Position numbers and translations under genes: made by a program. A stretch of 64,000 nucleotides of DNA from Dehalococcoidia bacterium (GTDB taxonomy: Bacteria; Chloroflexota; Dehalococcoidia; Bin125): NCBI GenBank assembly GCA_022822375.1, contig JAJEBU010000126.1:1-64000 (forward strand), read 5' to 3'. This document shows positions 1-11,243 of the stretch, one piece after another. The notes below the pieces were generated by a model. It saw only the letters and a program-made list of their open reading frames with translations. It ran no database searches and was not told the DNA's origin. Every line of letters starts with the position of its first letter. The first letter of the stretch is position 1.

Positions 1-422
1 CTGACCACGGCCCGCTTGGAGGCCTGGTTGCGGCGCTGCTCGTTATCCATGGGGATCGTCGAGCGGCCGCCCGCGTTGGGGTTGTTCTTCTCGCCCGTGG
101 CGTCCTGGACGGCCATGACCAGATCGGGATCGCCCTCGATCACGTCCGCCTCGCCCTCGATCACGAGACCCTTGATCTTCGAGTACTCCGTACCGGACTC
201 GAGCATCACGGTGATGCGTGGGTCACGCTTGAGGTTGAGCACCTTTTGGGCCTTGGCGTAGGTCGTGAAGTGGATCTTGTCATCAATCACGCCGTACCAC
301 ATCGCGACGAGATGGGGGAATCCATTGTTGCCGTTGGATGCGACTTGCAGCGTCCAGCCGGTCTCGATGAACTCCTTGGCTTCCTCGTCGGTCATGGCGA
401 TCATGTTGCGTCGGCTGGGCAT
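1..422 (-). CDS. PPOX-class (pyridoxamine 5'-phosphate oxidase-like, possibly F420-dependent) enzyme, 3' end outside window
   Basis: Reverse-strand reading from ATG at 422 gives MPSRRNMIAMTDEEAKEFIETGWTLQVASNGNNGFPHLVAMWYGVIDDKIHFTTYAKAQKVLNLKRDPRITVML..., a split-barrel PPOX pattern; runs off the left edge and is absent from the ORF track. Confidence 0.8.
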   Translation of the reverse strand, partial: MPSRRNMIAMTDEEAKEFIETGWTLQVASNGNNGFPHLVAMWYGVIDDKIHFTTYAKAQKVLNLKRDPRITVMLESGTEYSKIKGLVIEGEADVIEGDPDLVMAVQDATGEKNNPNAGGRSTIPMDNEQRRNQASKRAVV

Positions 423-461
423 GGCTTCTCCACTCAGTGCTTCTGGTTCTTCGCAGTCTAG

Positions 462-1850
462 TTAAGGCCGCGTCATCGCCTCGGGCTGGACCCACTCGGC
501 GAACTGCTCTTCGGTCAGCAGTCCCAGTTCGATCCCGGCCGAGAGCAACGTGCCATTGTCTGCGTGCGCCTTCTTGGCGATGGCCGCCGCGTTGTCGTAG
601 CCGATGTGCGGGTTGAGCGCCGTGACGAGCATCAGCGAGGATCGCATCAACTCGTCGATGCGGCCGTAGTTCGGCTCGATGCCAACCACGCAGTTGTCGG
701 TGAAGGACACGGCGGCGTCGCCGAGCAGCTTGATGCTCTGCAGGTTGTTGAAGGCCATGACAGGCTTGAAGACGTTGAGCTCAAAGTGCCCGTTGGAACC
801 GCCGACGGAGACGGCGACGGCGTTGCCCATCACCTGGGCACAGACCATTGTCAGCGCCTCGGACTGCGTCGGATTGACCTTGCCTGGCATGATCGAGGAA
901 CCGGGCTCGTTGGCTGGCAGGTTCAGCTCGCCGAGTCCCGCGCGTGGCCCTGATCCGAGCATGCGCACGTCGTTGGCGATCTTCATGAGCGAGACGGCGA
1001 TGGTATTCAGCACGCCGGCCAGTTCGACCTGCGCGTCGTGCGCGGCGAGCGCTTCGAACTTGTTCGGCGCGGTCACGAAGGGCAAGCCGGTCAGCTCTGA
1101 GATCTCCGTCGCGACGCCGACAGCGTAGTCGGGATGCGAGTTGATCCCGGTACCGACAGCGGTGCCTCCGAGCGCCAGTTCGTAGAGGCGTGGCAGCGTC
1201 TGTTCGGCGCGGTGAATCCCGTAGGCGACTTGCTGCACGTAGCCGCTGAATTCCTGGCCCAAGGTCAAGGGCACCGCGTCCATGAAGTGGGTGCGGCCGA
1301 TCTTGACGATGCTGGCCCACTCCTCAGCCTTCGCGGCCAGCGCGTCGTGCAGGTAGCGCAGGCTGGGAATCAGGTGTTGCACCGTTTGCTCGGCAGTCGC
1401 GATTGCCATGGCGCCGGGAAAGACGTCGTTCGATGACTGGGACATGTTGACGTGGTCGTTCGGGTGAACCGGTGACTTCGAGCCAATCTCGCCGCCGAGG
1501 ATCTCAATCGCGCGATTCGAGATTACCTCGTTCGCGTTCATGTTGGACTGCGTTCCTGAGCCGGTCTGCCACACGACCAGCGGGAAGTGATCGTCCAGGT
1601 CGCCGTCGATGACCTGTTGCCCGGCTGAGCGGATTGCATCAGCGAGTTCACCATCGAGGCGACCCAGCTTCTGGTTGGCGCTCGCCGAAGCATGCTTGAC
1701 GATGCCCATTGCGCGCAGGATCGAGCGCGGCATCCGTTCGCCGCCGATCTTGAAGTTCTCGAGTGAACGTTGCGTCTGCGCGCCCCAGTAGCGGTCGGCT
1801 GGCACGTCAATCGTGCCCATGGTGTCTGACTCGACACGAATCTCTGTCAT
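462..1850 (-). CDS. fumC: Fumarate hydratase class II
   Basis: [33 protein letters not shown]... and [16 protein letters not shown] signature; start placed at MTEIR inside the longer ORF. Confidence 0.97.
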   Translation of the reverse strand: MTEIRVESDTMGTIDVPADRYWGAQTQRSLENFKIGGERMPRSILRAMGIVKHASASANQKLGRLDGELADAIRSAGQQVIDGDLDDHFPLVVWQTGSGTQSNMNANEVISNRAIEILGGEIGSKSPVHPNDHVNMSQSSNDVFPGAMAIATAEQTVQHLIPSLRYLHDALAAKAEEWASIVKIGRTHFMDAVPLTLGQEFSGYVQQVAYGIHRAEQTLPRLYELALGGTAVGTGINSHPDYAVGVATEISELTGLPFVTAPNKFEALAAHDAQVELAGVLNTIAVSLMKIANDVRMLGSGPRAGLGELNLPANEPGSSIMPGKVNPTQSEALTMVCAQVMGNAVAVSVGGSNGHFELNVFKPVMAFNNLQSIKLLGDAAVSFTDNCVVGIEPNYGRIDELMRSSLMLVTALNPHIGYDNAAAIAKKAHADNGTLLSAGIELGLLTEEQFAEWVQPEAMTRP

Positions 1851-1870
1851 GGCTGTTGCCTTCATCTTCG

Positions 1871-1891
1871 CCCTCTCCCAAAGGGAGAAGG
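1871..1891. repeat. Short imperfect inverted repeat, REP-like
   Basis: ccctctcccaaagggagaagg in the mdh-fumC gap. Confidence 0.5.
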
Positions 1892-1905
1892 AATGTGTGA
1901 CCTTG

Positions 1906-2844
1906 TTAGCTGCTGAGTCGGGCCATGTCGTCAACGAGGCCCTGCACTGCATCGGCGGAGTGCTTGAGCTGGCCGGCTTCGTCGTCTGTCAGGTCGATTT
2001 CGAGAATCTGCTCGATGCCGTTCGCGCCGAGCACGACGGGCACGCCGATGAACAGCCCATCGACACCGTACTGACCATCGAGCAACGCGGCGCAGGGGAG
2101 GATGCGTTTCTTGTCGAGCGCGATCGCGTCGACCATCTGCGCCACGGCGGCAGAAGGCGCGTAGAACGCCGAACCGGTCTTGAGCAGGTTGACAATCTCG
2201 GCGCCGCCGTCTCGGGTGCGCTGGATGATCTCGTTGAGCTGATCCTGCGGAATCAGCTTGGTGATCGGGATGCCCGCCGCTGTGGTGTAGGAGGCCAGCG
2301 GCACCATCGTGTCGCCGTGTCCGCCGAGCACGAAGGCGTTGATGTCCTCGACCGAGATCCCCGTGGCCTCAGCGAGGAAGGAGCGATAGCGGGCGGTGTC
2401 GAGGATGCCGGCCATGCCAACGACGCGCGAGCTGGGAATGCCCGCTGCGTCATACGCGACGTGGCACATCGCGTCGAGCGGATTCGAGACAACGACGATG
2501 GTGGCGTCTGGCGACTCGGCAATCGCGGCGCGGGTGACGGAGTCGACGATGCCCATGTTGATCTGCAACAGGTCGTCACGCGACATGCCCGGCTTGCGGG
2601 CGACGCCGGACGTGATCACGACGATGTCCGAGCCTGCGGTCGGGCCGTAATCGGTTGCACCGGTGATCTGCGCATCAATGCCGATCACCGGCGACGCCTC
2701 ATACATGTCCAGCGCTTTGCCTTGTGGCAATCCCTCAACGATGTCAACGAGCACGACGTCGGCGTAACCGCGTTCAGCCAGACGCTGAGCGGTGGTCGCG
2801 CCGACGTTACCGGCGCCAATCACGGTGACCTTAGTGCGCATCAT
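1906..2844 (-). CDS. mdh: Malate dehydrogenase (LDH-like type)
   Basis: [15 protein letters not shown] nucleotide-binding motif, [11 protein letters not shown] active site. Confidence 0.96.
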   Translation of the reverse strand: MMRTKVTVIGAGNVGATTAQRLAERGYADVVLVDIVEGLPQGKALDMYEASPVIGIDAQITGATDYGPTAGSDIVVITSGVARKPGMSRDDLLQINMGIVDSVTRAAIAESPDATIVVVSNPLDAMCHVAYDAAGIPSSRVVGMAGILDTARYRSFLAEATGISVEDINAFVLGGHGDTMVPLASYTTAAGIPITKLIPQDQLNEIIQRTRDGGAEIVNLLKTGSAFYAPSAAVAQMVDAIALDKKRILPCAALLDGQYGVDGLFIGVPVVLGANGIEQILEIDLTDDEAGQLKHSADAVQGLVDDMARLSS

Positions 2845-2950
2845 CCAAGACCTTTCAGAGCATGGGCTGCCATACCCACGGGGGAGGTGGCGGGGCTTGT
2901 CCCATTGTTATCGGATGCAGCGGTTTGGGTCTGCTATGTGAATGGCGGAT

Positions 2951-2986
2951 GACCCTCATCCTGACCCGCTCCCTTAGGAGAGGGGG
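2951..2986. repeat. REP-like CCCTCATCCTGACC...TCCCTTAGGAGAGGGG element
   Basis: gaccctcatcctgacccgctcccttaggagaggggg in the acn-mdh gap; same family appearance as 1871-1891. Confidence 0.5.
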
Positions 2987-2992
2987 CCGGCG

Positions 2993-5260
2993 CTACTGCG
3001 ACGCCGCGATCTTGTTGAGCGCGCTGCCTGCCTGGAACCAGCTGATTTGCTCGTCGGTGAAGGTGTGATTGACCTGCACCTCATCGGCGCTGCCGTCCTC
3101 GTGGTCGATCTTCAGCGTCAACGGACGGCCGGGCGCGAAGTCGGCCAGTCCGAGCACACTCAGGCGGTCTCGCTCGCCGACGAGGTTGTAGTCGGCTGGA
3201 TCAGCGAAGGTCAGCGCGAGGATGCCCTGCTTCTTGAGGTTCGTCTCGGCGATGCGGGCGAATGATCGCGCGACGACCAGGTATCCGCCGCTCCAGCGAA
3301 TCTCCATGGAGGCGTGCTCGCGGCTCGATCCTTCGCCGTAGTTTTCGTCGCCCACCGCAGCCCAGCGGATGCCGGCGTCCTTGTAGCCGCGCGCGACCTC
3401 GTTGATTGGCTGGTCTGCCTGGCCGGTGATCTGGTTCAGGGTCGTGCCGGTGCCGTCCGTGAACGCATTCACTCCGCCACTGAACAGGTTGCCCGAGATG
3501 TTCTCGAGATGCCCGCGGAAGCGCAGCCAGGAGCCGGCCGGCGAGATGTGATCGGTCGTCGTCTTGCCCTGCGTCTTGATCAGCACAGACAGGTACGTGT
3601 AGTCGTCGCCGTCCCATGCGGGGAACGGCGTCAGACGCTGCAAGCGTTCACTTTCGGGACTCACGATCACGTCCACGCCACTGCCGTCCTCCGGCGGTGC
3701 GATGTAGCCCTCGTCGCCGGCGTCGAAGCCGTCGGCAGGCAACTCGTCGCCGGACGGCGCGGAGAAGCGGAACTCGCCGTCGTCAGTCGAGATCGCGTCG
3801 GCACGGGGATCGAAGCCGATCTCTCCGGCAAAAGCGGTGGCGACGACGAGTTCGGGAGAGCCGATGAAGGCCAGGGTGTTGCGGTTGGCGTCGTTGCGGC
3901 CGGGGAAGTTGCGGTTGAACGACGTGACGATCGTGTTCTGCTCGTCGCCCTCAAGGTCTGTGCGCTTCCACTGACCGATGCACGGTCCGCAGGCATTGGC
4001 GAGCACGGTCGCGCCGGCCGATTCGAAGGCATCGATCTGACCGTCGCGCTTGGTCGTGGCGCGGATCTGTTCCGAGCCCGGCGTGACCAGCAGCGGCGCG
4101 CGCAGCTCGAGGCCGGCCTCAGCGGCCTGCCGAGCGATGTTGGCCGCGCGGCTCATGTCCTCGTACGACGAGTTCGTGCATGAGCCGATCAGCGCATTCG
4201 TCACGCTGAGCGGGTACTCCTGGTCGTCCATGAACTGACGAATCTCGGCGACGGTGTTGCGCAGATCGGGTGTGTGCGGTCCGACCCAAGCCGGCTCCAG
4301 TTCGGACAGGTCGATCTCGATCACGCGGTCGAAGATCTCGTGGCGCGCATCCGCGACGCCGTCGTCGGCACGCAAGTGCTCGGCGTTTGCCTGGGCCAGG
4401 TCAGCGATGCCAGCGCGTCCGGTGCTGCGCAGATAGTCGGCGGTGCGGCGGTCGAATGGGAAGAGCGAGGTGGTCGCGCCGATTTCGGCGCCCATGTTGG
4501 TCACCGTGCCGCGGCCGGTTGCGCTCATCGAGTCGAGGCCTGGTCCGAAGTACTCGACGATCGCGCCGGTGCCACCCTTGACCGTGAGTTCGTCGGCGAC
4601 ACGCAGGATGACGTCTTTGGGCGCGGTCCAACCGTCCAGCTGGCCAGTCAAATGGACGCCGATCAGACGCGGCATCGTCACGCCCCAACCGAGGCCGGCC
4701 ATCACATCGACCGCGTCGGCGCCGCCGACGCCGATCGCGATCATGCCCATCCCGCCAGCGTTTGGCGTGTGAGAGTCAGTGCCGATCATCATCCCGCCGG
4801 GAAAGGCGTAGTTCTCGAAGACGACCTGGTGGATGATGCCCGAGCCGGGCTTCCAGAATCCCGCGCCGTAGCGGGCCGCAGCCGAGCGCAGGAACTCGTA
4901 GACTTCCTCATTCTCGGAGACGGCGGTGGACAGGTCCTCGTCCGCCCCGGCGAACGCCTGGATCAGGTGGTCGCAGTGGACCGTCGTCGGCACGACGACG
5001 CGCTGCAGGCCGGCCAGCTCGAACTGCAATAGCGCCATTTGCGCCGTCGCGTCCTGCAGCGCGACGCGGTCTGGTTGCAGCGCGGCATGGTCGACTCCGC
5101 GCTCGATCGGCTGGTTCGCCGGATCGGTGAAGTGACCGAAGAGGATCTTCTCGGCGAGCGTCAGCGGACGGTCGATCCGCCGGCGGGCGACATCAATGCC
5201 GTCGCGGAGCTTGGCGTAGGCGGCGTCGATCCGCTGCAGGGCGTCGGGTTCGTGGGCCAT
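2993..5260 (-). CDS. acn: Aconitate hydratase
   Basis: 755 aa; IGTDSHTPNAGGMGMIAIGVGGADAVD, IGSCTNSSYEDM, CGPCIGQW Fe-S ligands, GEGSSREHA swivel motif. Confidence 0.96.
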   Translation of the reverse strand: MAHEPDALQRIDAAYAKLRDGIDVARRRIDRPLTLAEKILFGHFTDPANQPIERGVDHAALQPDRVALQDATAQMALLQFELAGLQRVVVPTTVHCDHLIQAFAGADEDLSTAVSENEEVYEFLRSAAARYGAGFWKPGSGIIHQVVFENYAFPGGMMIGTDSHTPNAGGMGMIAIGVGGADAVDVMAGLGWGVTMPRLIGVHLTGQLDGWTAPKDVILRVADELTVKGGTGAIVEYFGPGLDSMSATGRGTVTNMGAEIGATTSLFPFDRRTADYLRSTGRAGIADLAQANAEHLRADDGVADARHEIFDRVIEIDLSELEPAWVGPHTPDLRNTVAEIRQFMDDQEYPLSVTNALIGSCTNSSYEDMSRAANIARQAAEAGLELRAPLLVTPGSEQIRATTKRDGQIDAFESAGATVLANACGPCIGQWKRTDLEGDEQNTIVTSFNRNFPGRNDANRNTLAFIGSPELVVATAFAGEIGFDPRADAISTDDGEFRFSAPSGDELPADGFDAGDEGYIAPPEDGSGVDVIVSPESERLQRLTPFPAWDGDDYTYLSVLIKTQGKTTTDHISPAGSWLRFRGHLENISGNLFSGGVNAFTDGTGTTLNQITGQADQPINEVARGYKDAGIRWAAVGDENYGEGSSREHASMEIRWSGGYLVVARSFARIAETNLKKQGILALTFADPADYNLVGERDRLSVLGLADFAPGRPLTLKIDHEDGSADEVQVNHTFTDEQISWFQAGSALNKIAASQ

Positions 5261-5313
5261 GTCGTGATCCAGTTCGCTGCGTTCACCGCTGGGATCCGGC
5301 AGGTCGGACCGGA

Positions 5314-6900
<1,587 letters not shown>

Positions 6901-7031
6901 GCGTCACCTGTCACTTCTGCTGACGTCATCCGCCTGACGGCCACTCGACAGAATGTGAGGCTACTACAGCGCGTGCGGAGCGGACAATCAAGCGGGATCC
7001 CGATGGGGATCATCATGCGCTGAACCGGCGA

Positions 7032-7700
7032 TCAGCCAGGCGGTTCGGATGAGCCGGTTTCCTCCGCCGCGCCTTCCCCCTCCACCTGCTCTGGCTCTGG
7101 ATCGGGCGGCGGCGGGATGATCAACGTTTGCCCCACCTGGAGATTGCCGGCCTGCGCTTCGGTCAAGCCGTTGTAGCTCATCAGATCGGTCCAGCTGAAG
7201 CCGAAGGCCGCTCCGATCTCGGCCAGCGTGTCGCCCGGCTCGACGATGTAGACCTCGCCAGGCGGCTGGACAGGATCGGCTGCTTCGGCTGGTTCGGCGG
7301 TCGTCTGGGGCGCGGCGACGCCGCATCCGCCCTCGCGGATCGGGATGCGCAGCTCCTGCCCGATGCTCAGCGACGCCACATCGACGATGTTATTGAGGCG
7401 CTGAACCTCCGCCAGGGTGATGCAAAACCCGTCCGCGATCCCGGCCAGCGTGTCGCCCGGCTGCACGACGTAGATGGTCTCCGTGATCTCCGGTTCCTCG
7501 ATCGTGATCTCATCGCGGAACAGGTACGGAGCGGGCAGTGGATCGGGCAGGGCTTCGACCGGGTACGATTCGGCGCCGGCGGACGATTCTGCCGCGCCCG
7601 TTGCGCCGCCCGCGTCAGCGGCAGGATCGGCGCTCCCGCTGCAGGACGAGGCCAGCAGCGCCAGGGTCAAGATGAGCGTTGCAGTCAGCAGGCGGTTCAC
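7032..7700 (-). CDS. Lipoprotein with two LysM domains
   Basis: Signal peptide MNRLLTATLILTLALLASSC with lipobox; two repeats, YVVQPGDTLAGIADGFCITLAEVQRLNN... and YIVEPGDTLAEIGAAFGFSWTDLMSYNG... Confidence 0.88.
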   Translation of the reverse strand: MNRLLTATLILTLALLASSCSGSADPAADAGGATGAAESSAGAESYPVEALPDPLPAPYLFRDEITIEEPEITETIYVVQPGDTLAGIADGFCITLAEVQRLNNIVDVASLSIGQELRIPIREGGCGVAAPQTTAEPAEAADPVQPPGEVYIVEPGDTLAEIGAAFGFSWTDLMSYNGLTEAQAGNLQVGQTLIIPPPPDPEPEQVEGEGAAEETGSSEPPG

Positions 7701-7733
7701 AGGACACAGTGTCGCACGCGGACGGAATCCGGG

Positions 7734-9197
7734 TTACTCGCCACAGGACAGCGGAGGGGTGATCTCAGCGCCCGCGCGATCCAGCAGACAGGCGAGGATG
7801 CCGTGGTTCAGCTCGCCGATCTCGCGAAAGAGCGGCCAGTTGACGTTGTCGAGATTGTCGGCTGGTGTGTGCAGCACCGCGCCGGGTGGGAACACGAACA
7901 CGACCGGCACGCCCGCTTGCGCAAACGGGCTGTGGTCGGAACCGAGATAGCGCGGCAGCGCGCCGGTTGCAGCATCGACACCCTGCTGCGTCGCGACGGC
8001 GGCGGTGAGCGTCTGAAGCGCCGGGGACGCGATGATCTGGATGGGGCGGACGCCGTCGCCAATCGCATCGAGGTTGAGCATGGCCGTCACCGATTCGAGC
8101 CAGCCCGGTAACGCGGTCAGGTGCAACGAACCATGCAGACCGAGTTCTTCAGCGCCGAAACCGATGAAGCAGATGTCAAGAGCAGCTGGATGAGGAGTCC
8201 AGATCTCAGCGAGCGCCAGAGTCAGCGCGGCGCCCGATCCATTGTCGTTGGCCCCAGCAACGCCTGGGACGGTGTCGTAGTGGCCGCCGACCACGACGCG
8301 GCACTCGCCGCCCGGCTTGCGGGCAATCACGTTCTGCGAAGCACCACTGGCCGGCGCTGCCGCAGGGATGCTGAGTTCGGCGCCGTCCACCAGTCGGAGG
8401 GCGCGGCCGTCTGCGGTGGAGACGTGCAGGACGGGAATCGCGCTGGTATCGCCGCCAAACGTCCCGCCGATGCTCTGGGCCGCCGTCTCATTGGCGATGA
8501 TCAGCGCTGCCGCGCCGGCCGCCTCGGCGTGAACAGCCTTGGCGCGAAACTCGATGACGCCGCGCCGCACGATCACGATGGCGCCGTCGACGTCGAAGCC
8601 TGCGTAGTCCGCAGGCTCGCCGAAGCCGGGTACCACGACGACGGGTCCGCTGGCCGCATCTCTGGAGGCGCCGGGAAACAGGAAGCCGACGGCTGGCTCG
8701 CGATTGGGCAGTGGGATCGGCGTGAACGTCGCCGCATTGACAAAGTCGAACTCCTGCAGCTCGACCTCATAGCCAAGTTCGGTGAAGACCTCGGCCATGT
8801 ACTCGGCCGCGATGCGCTCCTGATCAGTGGCCGACGCTCTCGGCCCGAGGACTCCTGCGATGTGTTCGAGATAGGACTCGGCGACGGCGAAGTCGAACGG
8901 AGGCGCGAGCTTCGCTTCAGCTGGGGCAGGCTGTTCCTGCGCGACGTCGACCGGCTGCGGGGCCGCCTGCTGCGATTGCTGCTGGGTCTGCTGCTGTTGG
9001 ATCAGCGTTTGTTGTGGCTGAGGGGCTTCGCTCGGCGATTCGCGGACCTGGTCTCCTCGCGGATCACTCGGCGGTGCAACGGCTTGCTGCTGATCTTGAT
9101 CGGGCGGAGGTTCGGCGTCCGCGCACGCGGACGCGACGGCCACGAGCAGCACGAGGAGGAGGACGAGGCGGGTCACGATCGTCAGGGTCGCGGTCAA
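7734..9197 (-). CDS. M28-family zinc peptidase with PA-like insert, predicted lipoprotein
   Basis: GGHYDT, GANDNGSG, GAEELG, LDAIG and HTPADN zinc/catalytic motifs; N-terminal hydrophobic segment with Cys and Q/P-rich linker; TTG start overlaps upstream stop (start uncertain). Confidence 0.88.
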   Translation of the reverse strand: MTATLTIVTRLVLLLVLLVAVASACADAEPPPDQDQQQAVAPPSDPRGDQVRESPSEAPQPQQTLIQQQQTQQQSQQAAPQPVDVAQEQPAPAEAKLAPPFDFAVAESYLEHIAGVLGPRASATDQERIAAEYMAEVFTELGYEVELQEFDFVNAATFTPIPLPNREPAVGFLFPGASRDAASGPVVVVPGFGEPADYAGFDVDGAIVIVRRGVIEFRAKAVHAEAAGAAALIIANETAAQSIGGTFGGDTSAIPVLHVSTADGRALRLVDGAELSIPAAAPASGASQNVIARKPGGECRVVVGGHYDTVPGVAGANDNGSGAALTLALAEIWTPHPAALDICFIGFGAEELGLHGSLHLTALPGWLESVTAMLNLDAIGDGVRPIQIIASPALQTLTAAVATQQGVDAATGALPRYLGSDHSPFAQAGVPVVFVFPPGAVLHTPADNLDNVNWPLFREIGELNHGILACLLDRAGAEITPPLSCGE

Positions 9198-9595
9198 CGG
9201 CCGCGGCGGAAGAGGCGGCGGATCGGATTCTGACTATCAGGCTCGTAACTGATATAGCGGTCGCGCCAGTAGCCGCCGCTGGGTTTGTTGGCTTTCGGAT
9301 TCCCGCCGCGTGACGTCCAGACCAGGCCGATCAGAAAGATCACGATGCCGGCAATCGCCAGCCACAGCCCGCCGCCGCGCAGGATCAATCCGATGATCAA
9401 CAGCCCCGCGCCAAGCAGCAGCAGGTGATTCGGTGTCAGCCCCGTCACGCGGTTCACCAGCGTCGACCCAATTCGCTGAACGGTGCGGCGAATCGGACCC
9501 GGCCTGCGCGAATGCCGCCGCCGCCAGTCAAAGTCCTCAATGTTCGACAGGACTTCTTCGACATCCCGTTCGAGTCGGTCAGAGCCGTCCGACAT
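9194..9595 (-). CDS. Small membrane protein of unknown function
   Basis: 133 aa with a strongly hydrophobic central stretch HLLLLGAGLLIIGLILRGGGLWLAIAGIVIFLIGLVW; GGAGG ribosome-binding site upstream; coupled to the downstream peptidase. Confidence 0.75.
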   Translation of the reverse strand: MSDGSDRLERDVEEVLSNIEDFDWRRRHSRRPGPIRRTVQRIGSTLVNRVTGLTPNHLLLLGAGLLIIGLILRGGGLWLAIAGIVIFLIGLVWTSRGGNPKANKPSGGYWRDRYISYEPDSQNPIRRLFRRGR

Positions 9596-9624
9596 GGTGT
9601 CCTCCGCAACCCGCAGGGTCTAGT

Positions 9625-11241
9625 TTAGCGCGGTGAGGATCGCCGCCGCGCCGCGCCCCAGCCTCCGCCGCCGGGCGTCTCGATGCGGATGATGTCGCCG
9701 GCCTCGACATCGACGGTGATCTTGCCGGGCAGGCGCCGACGTGTCGGCTTGCCGTTGGCGGTCGTGGTCTCGAGCGTGTTGCGGCCCGACTGGCCGGGTT
9801 CGCCGCCCTGCACGCCCCATGCCTGCTGTGTGCGCCGTTCCGTGATCAGCGTCACCTGCGCAGGGCCGAGGAACTGCGTGCGTCGAACCAGGCCGTGTCC
9901 GCCGCGCTGCTGGCCGCGTCCGCCGGAGCGGGGACGGATGCTGTTTTCCAACACGCGCAGCGGATAGGCCAGTTCGATCGCCTCGGCAGGCGTATTGAGC
10001 GTGTTGGTCATGTGCGAGTACGCGGCGTCGAGTCCCGGCCCATCGGGCGCGCCGCCGAGTCCGCCGCCTGACGTCTCGTAGTACGCCCACGGCTGTCCGC
10101 TGCGTGGGTCGATCCCGCCCGCGGTGAGATTGTTCATCGTGCCCGACGATGCGGCTGGCATGCGCTCCGGCAACAGCTGATTGAACGCCCCCCAGACGGT
10201 GTCCACGATGCGCTGAGATGTCTCGACGTTGCCCGCTGCCACTGCAACTGGCGGCGATGCGGCGACCACCGAGTGCTCGGGCAGGGTGAATGTGATCGGT
10301 CGGAAGAGTCCGCCGTTCATCGGCGTCTCGGGCGGCAGCAGGCAGCGAATCACGTAGTAGCAGGCAGAGCGCGTGACTGGGGCGACTGCATTGATCGACG
10401 CTGCACGCTGCGGAGCGCTGTCCGAGAAATCGAAGTGAACAAGGTCCTCGGCAATCGATAGTCGCAGCCGAATCGGAACCGGCTCGGGCGTATGGCCGTC
10501 GTCGTCGAGCGAGTCTTCGAACGTCCAGGTCCCGAATGGCAGCTTGGCGAGCTGTGCTCGCGTCAGCCGTTCGCCGTAATCGAGCAGCGCCGCCGCGGTC
10601 TGGACGTAGCGGACGTCTCCGTAGTCGGCATGCAGATCGGCGATGCGCCGCTCTCCGAGTCGTTGAGCCGCGATCTGGGCGTTGAAGTCGCCGCGCCGTT
10701 CGTCGGGCGTGCGGACATTGCGCAAGATCAGGGTGAGCGCCTCTTCGACCAGCTCGCCGGCGCGGAAGAGGCGAATCGGCGGGATCACGATGCCTTCCTG
10801 AATCAGCTCGCGCGCGACGGGCATGGAGCCGGGCGCCATGCCGCCGATATCCGCTTGGTGCGCACGGCTGGCGACGTATCCGATCGGGTCGTCGCCGTCC
10901 GCCGCGTCATGTGCGAAGACTGGCGAGACCATCGTGACGTCGGGCAGATGCGTGCCGCCCAGGAACGGATCGTTGAGAATGGCCAGGTCGCCCGGCTGCC
11001 ACGGAGCGAGTAGAGCGACGGCGCTGACCGACTCGGGCATGGCGCCGAGATGCACGGGAATGTGCGCCGCCTGCGCGAGCAGCTGACCCTCTCGGTCGAA
11101 GACGGCGCAGGAGAAGTCCGCGCGCTCTTTGATGTTGGGCGACAGCGCCGTATGACGCAGCGTGGCGCCCATCTCCTCTGCAATCGAGCTGACCAGGGAG
11201 TCGAAAATGGCCAGCCGGGCCGGGTCAACGTTGACAGCCAT
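9625..11241 (-). CDS. hyuB: Hydantoinase B / oxoprolinase family protein
   Basis: [49 protein letters not shown]..., [12 protein letters not shown]; adjacent to hyuA. Confidence 0.93.
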   Translation of the reverse strand: MAVNVDPARLAIFDSLVSSIAEEMGATLRHTALSPNIKERADFSCAVFDREGQLLAQAAHIPVHLGAMPESVSAVALLAPWQPGDLAILNDPFLGGTHLPDVTMVSPVFAHDAADGDDPIGYVASRAHQADIGGMAPGSMPVARELIQEGIVIPPIRLFRAGELVEEALTLILRNVRTPDERRGDFNAQIAAQRLGERRIADLHADYGDVRYVQTAAALLDYGERLTRAQLAKLPFGTWTFEDSLDDDGHTPEPVPIRLRLSIAEDLVHFDFSDSAPQRAASINAVAPVTRSACYYVIRCLLPPETPMNGGLFRPITFTLPEHSVVAASPPVAVAAGNVETSQRIVDTVWGAFNQLLPERMPAASSGTMNNLTAGGIDPRSGQPWAYYETSGGGLGGAPDGPGLDAAYSHMTNTLNTPAEAIELAYPLRVLENSIRPRSGGRGQQRGGHGLVRRTQFLGPAQVTLITERRTQQAWGVQGGEPGQSGRNTLETTTANGKPTRRRLPGKITVDVEAGDIIRIETPGGGGWGAARRRSSPR

Positions 11242-11243
11242 CG

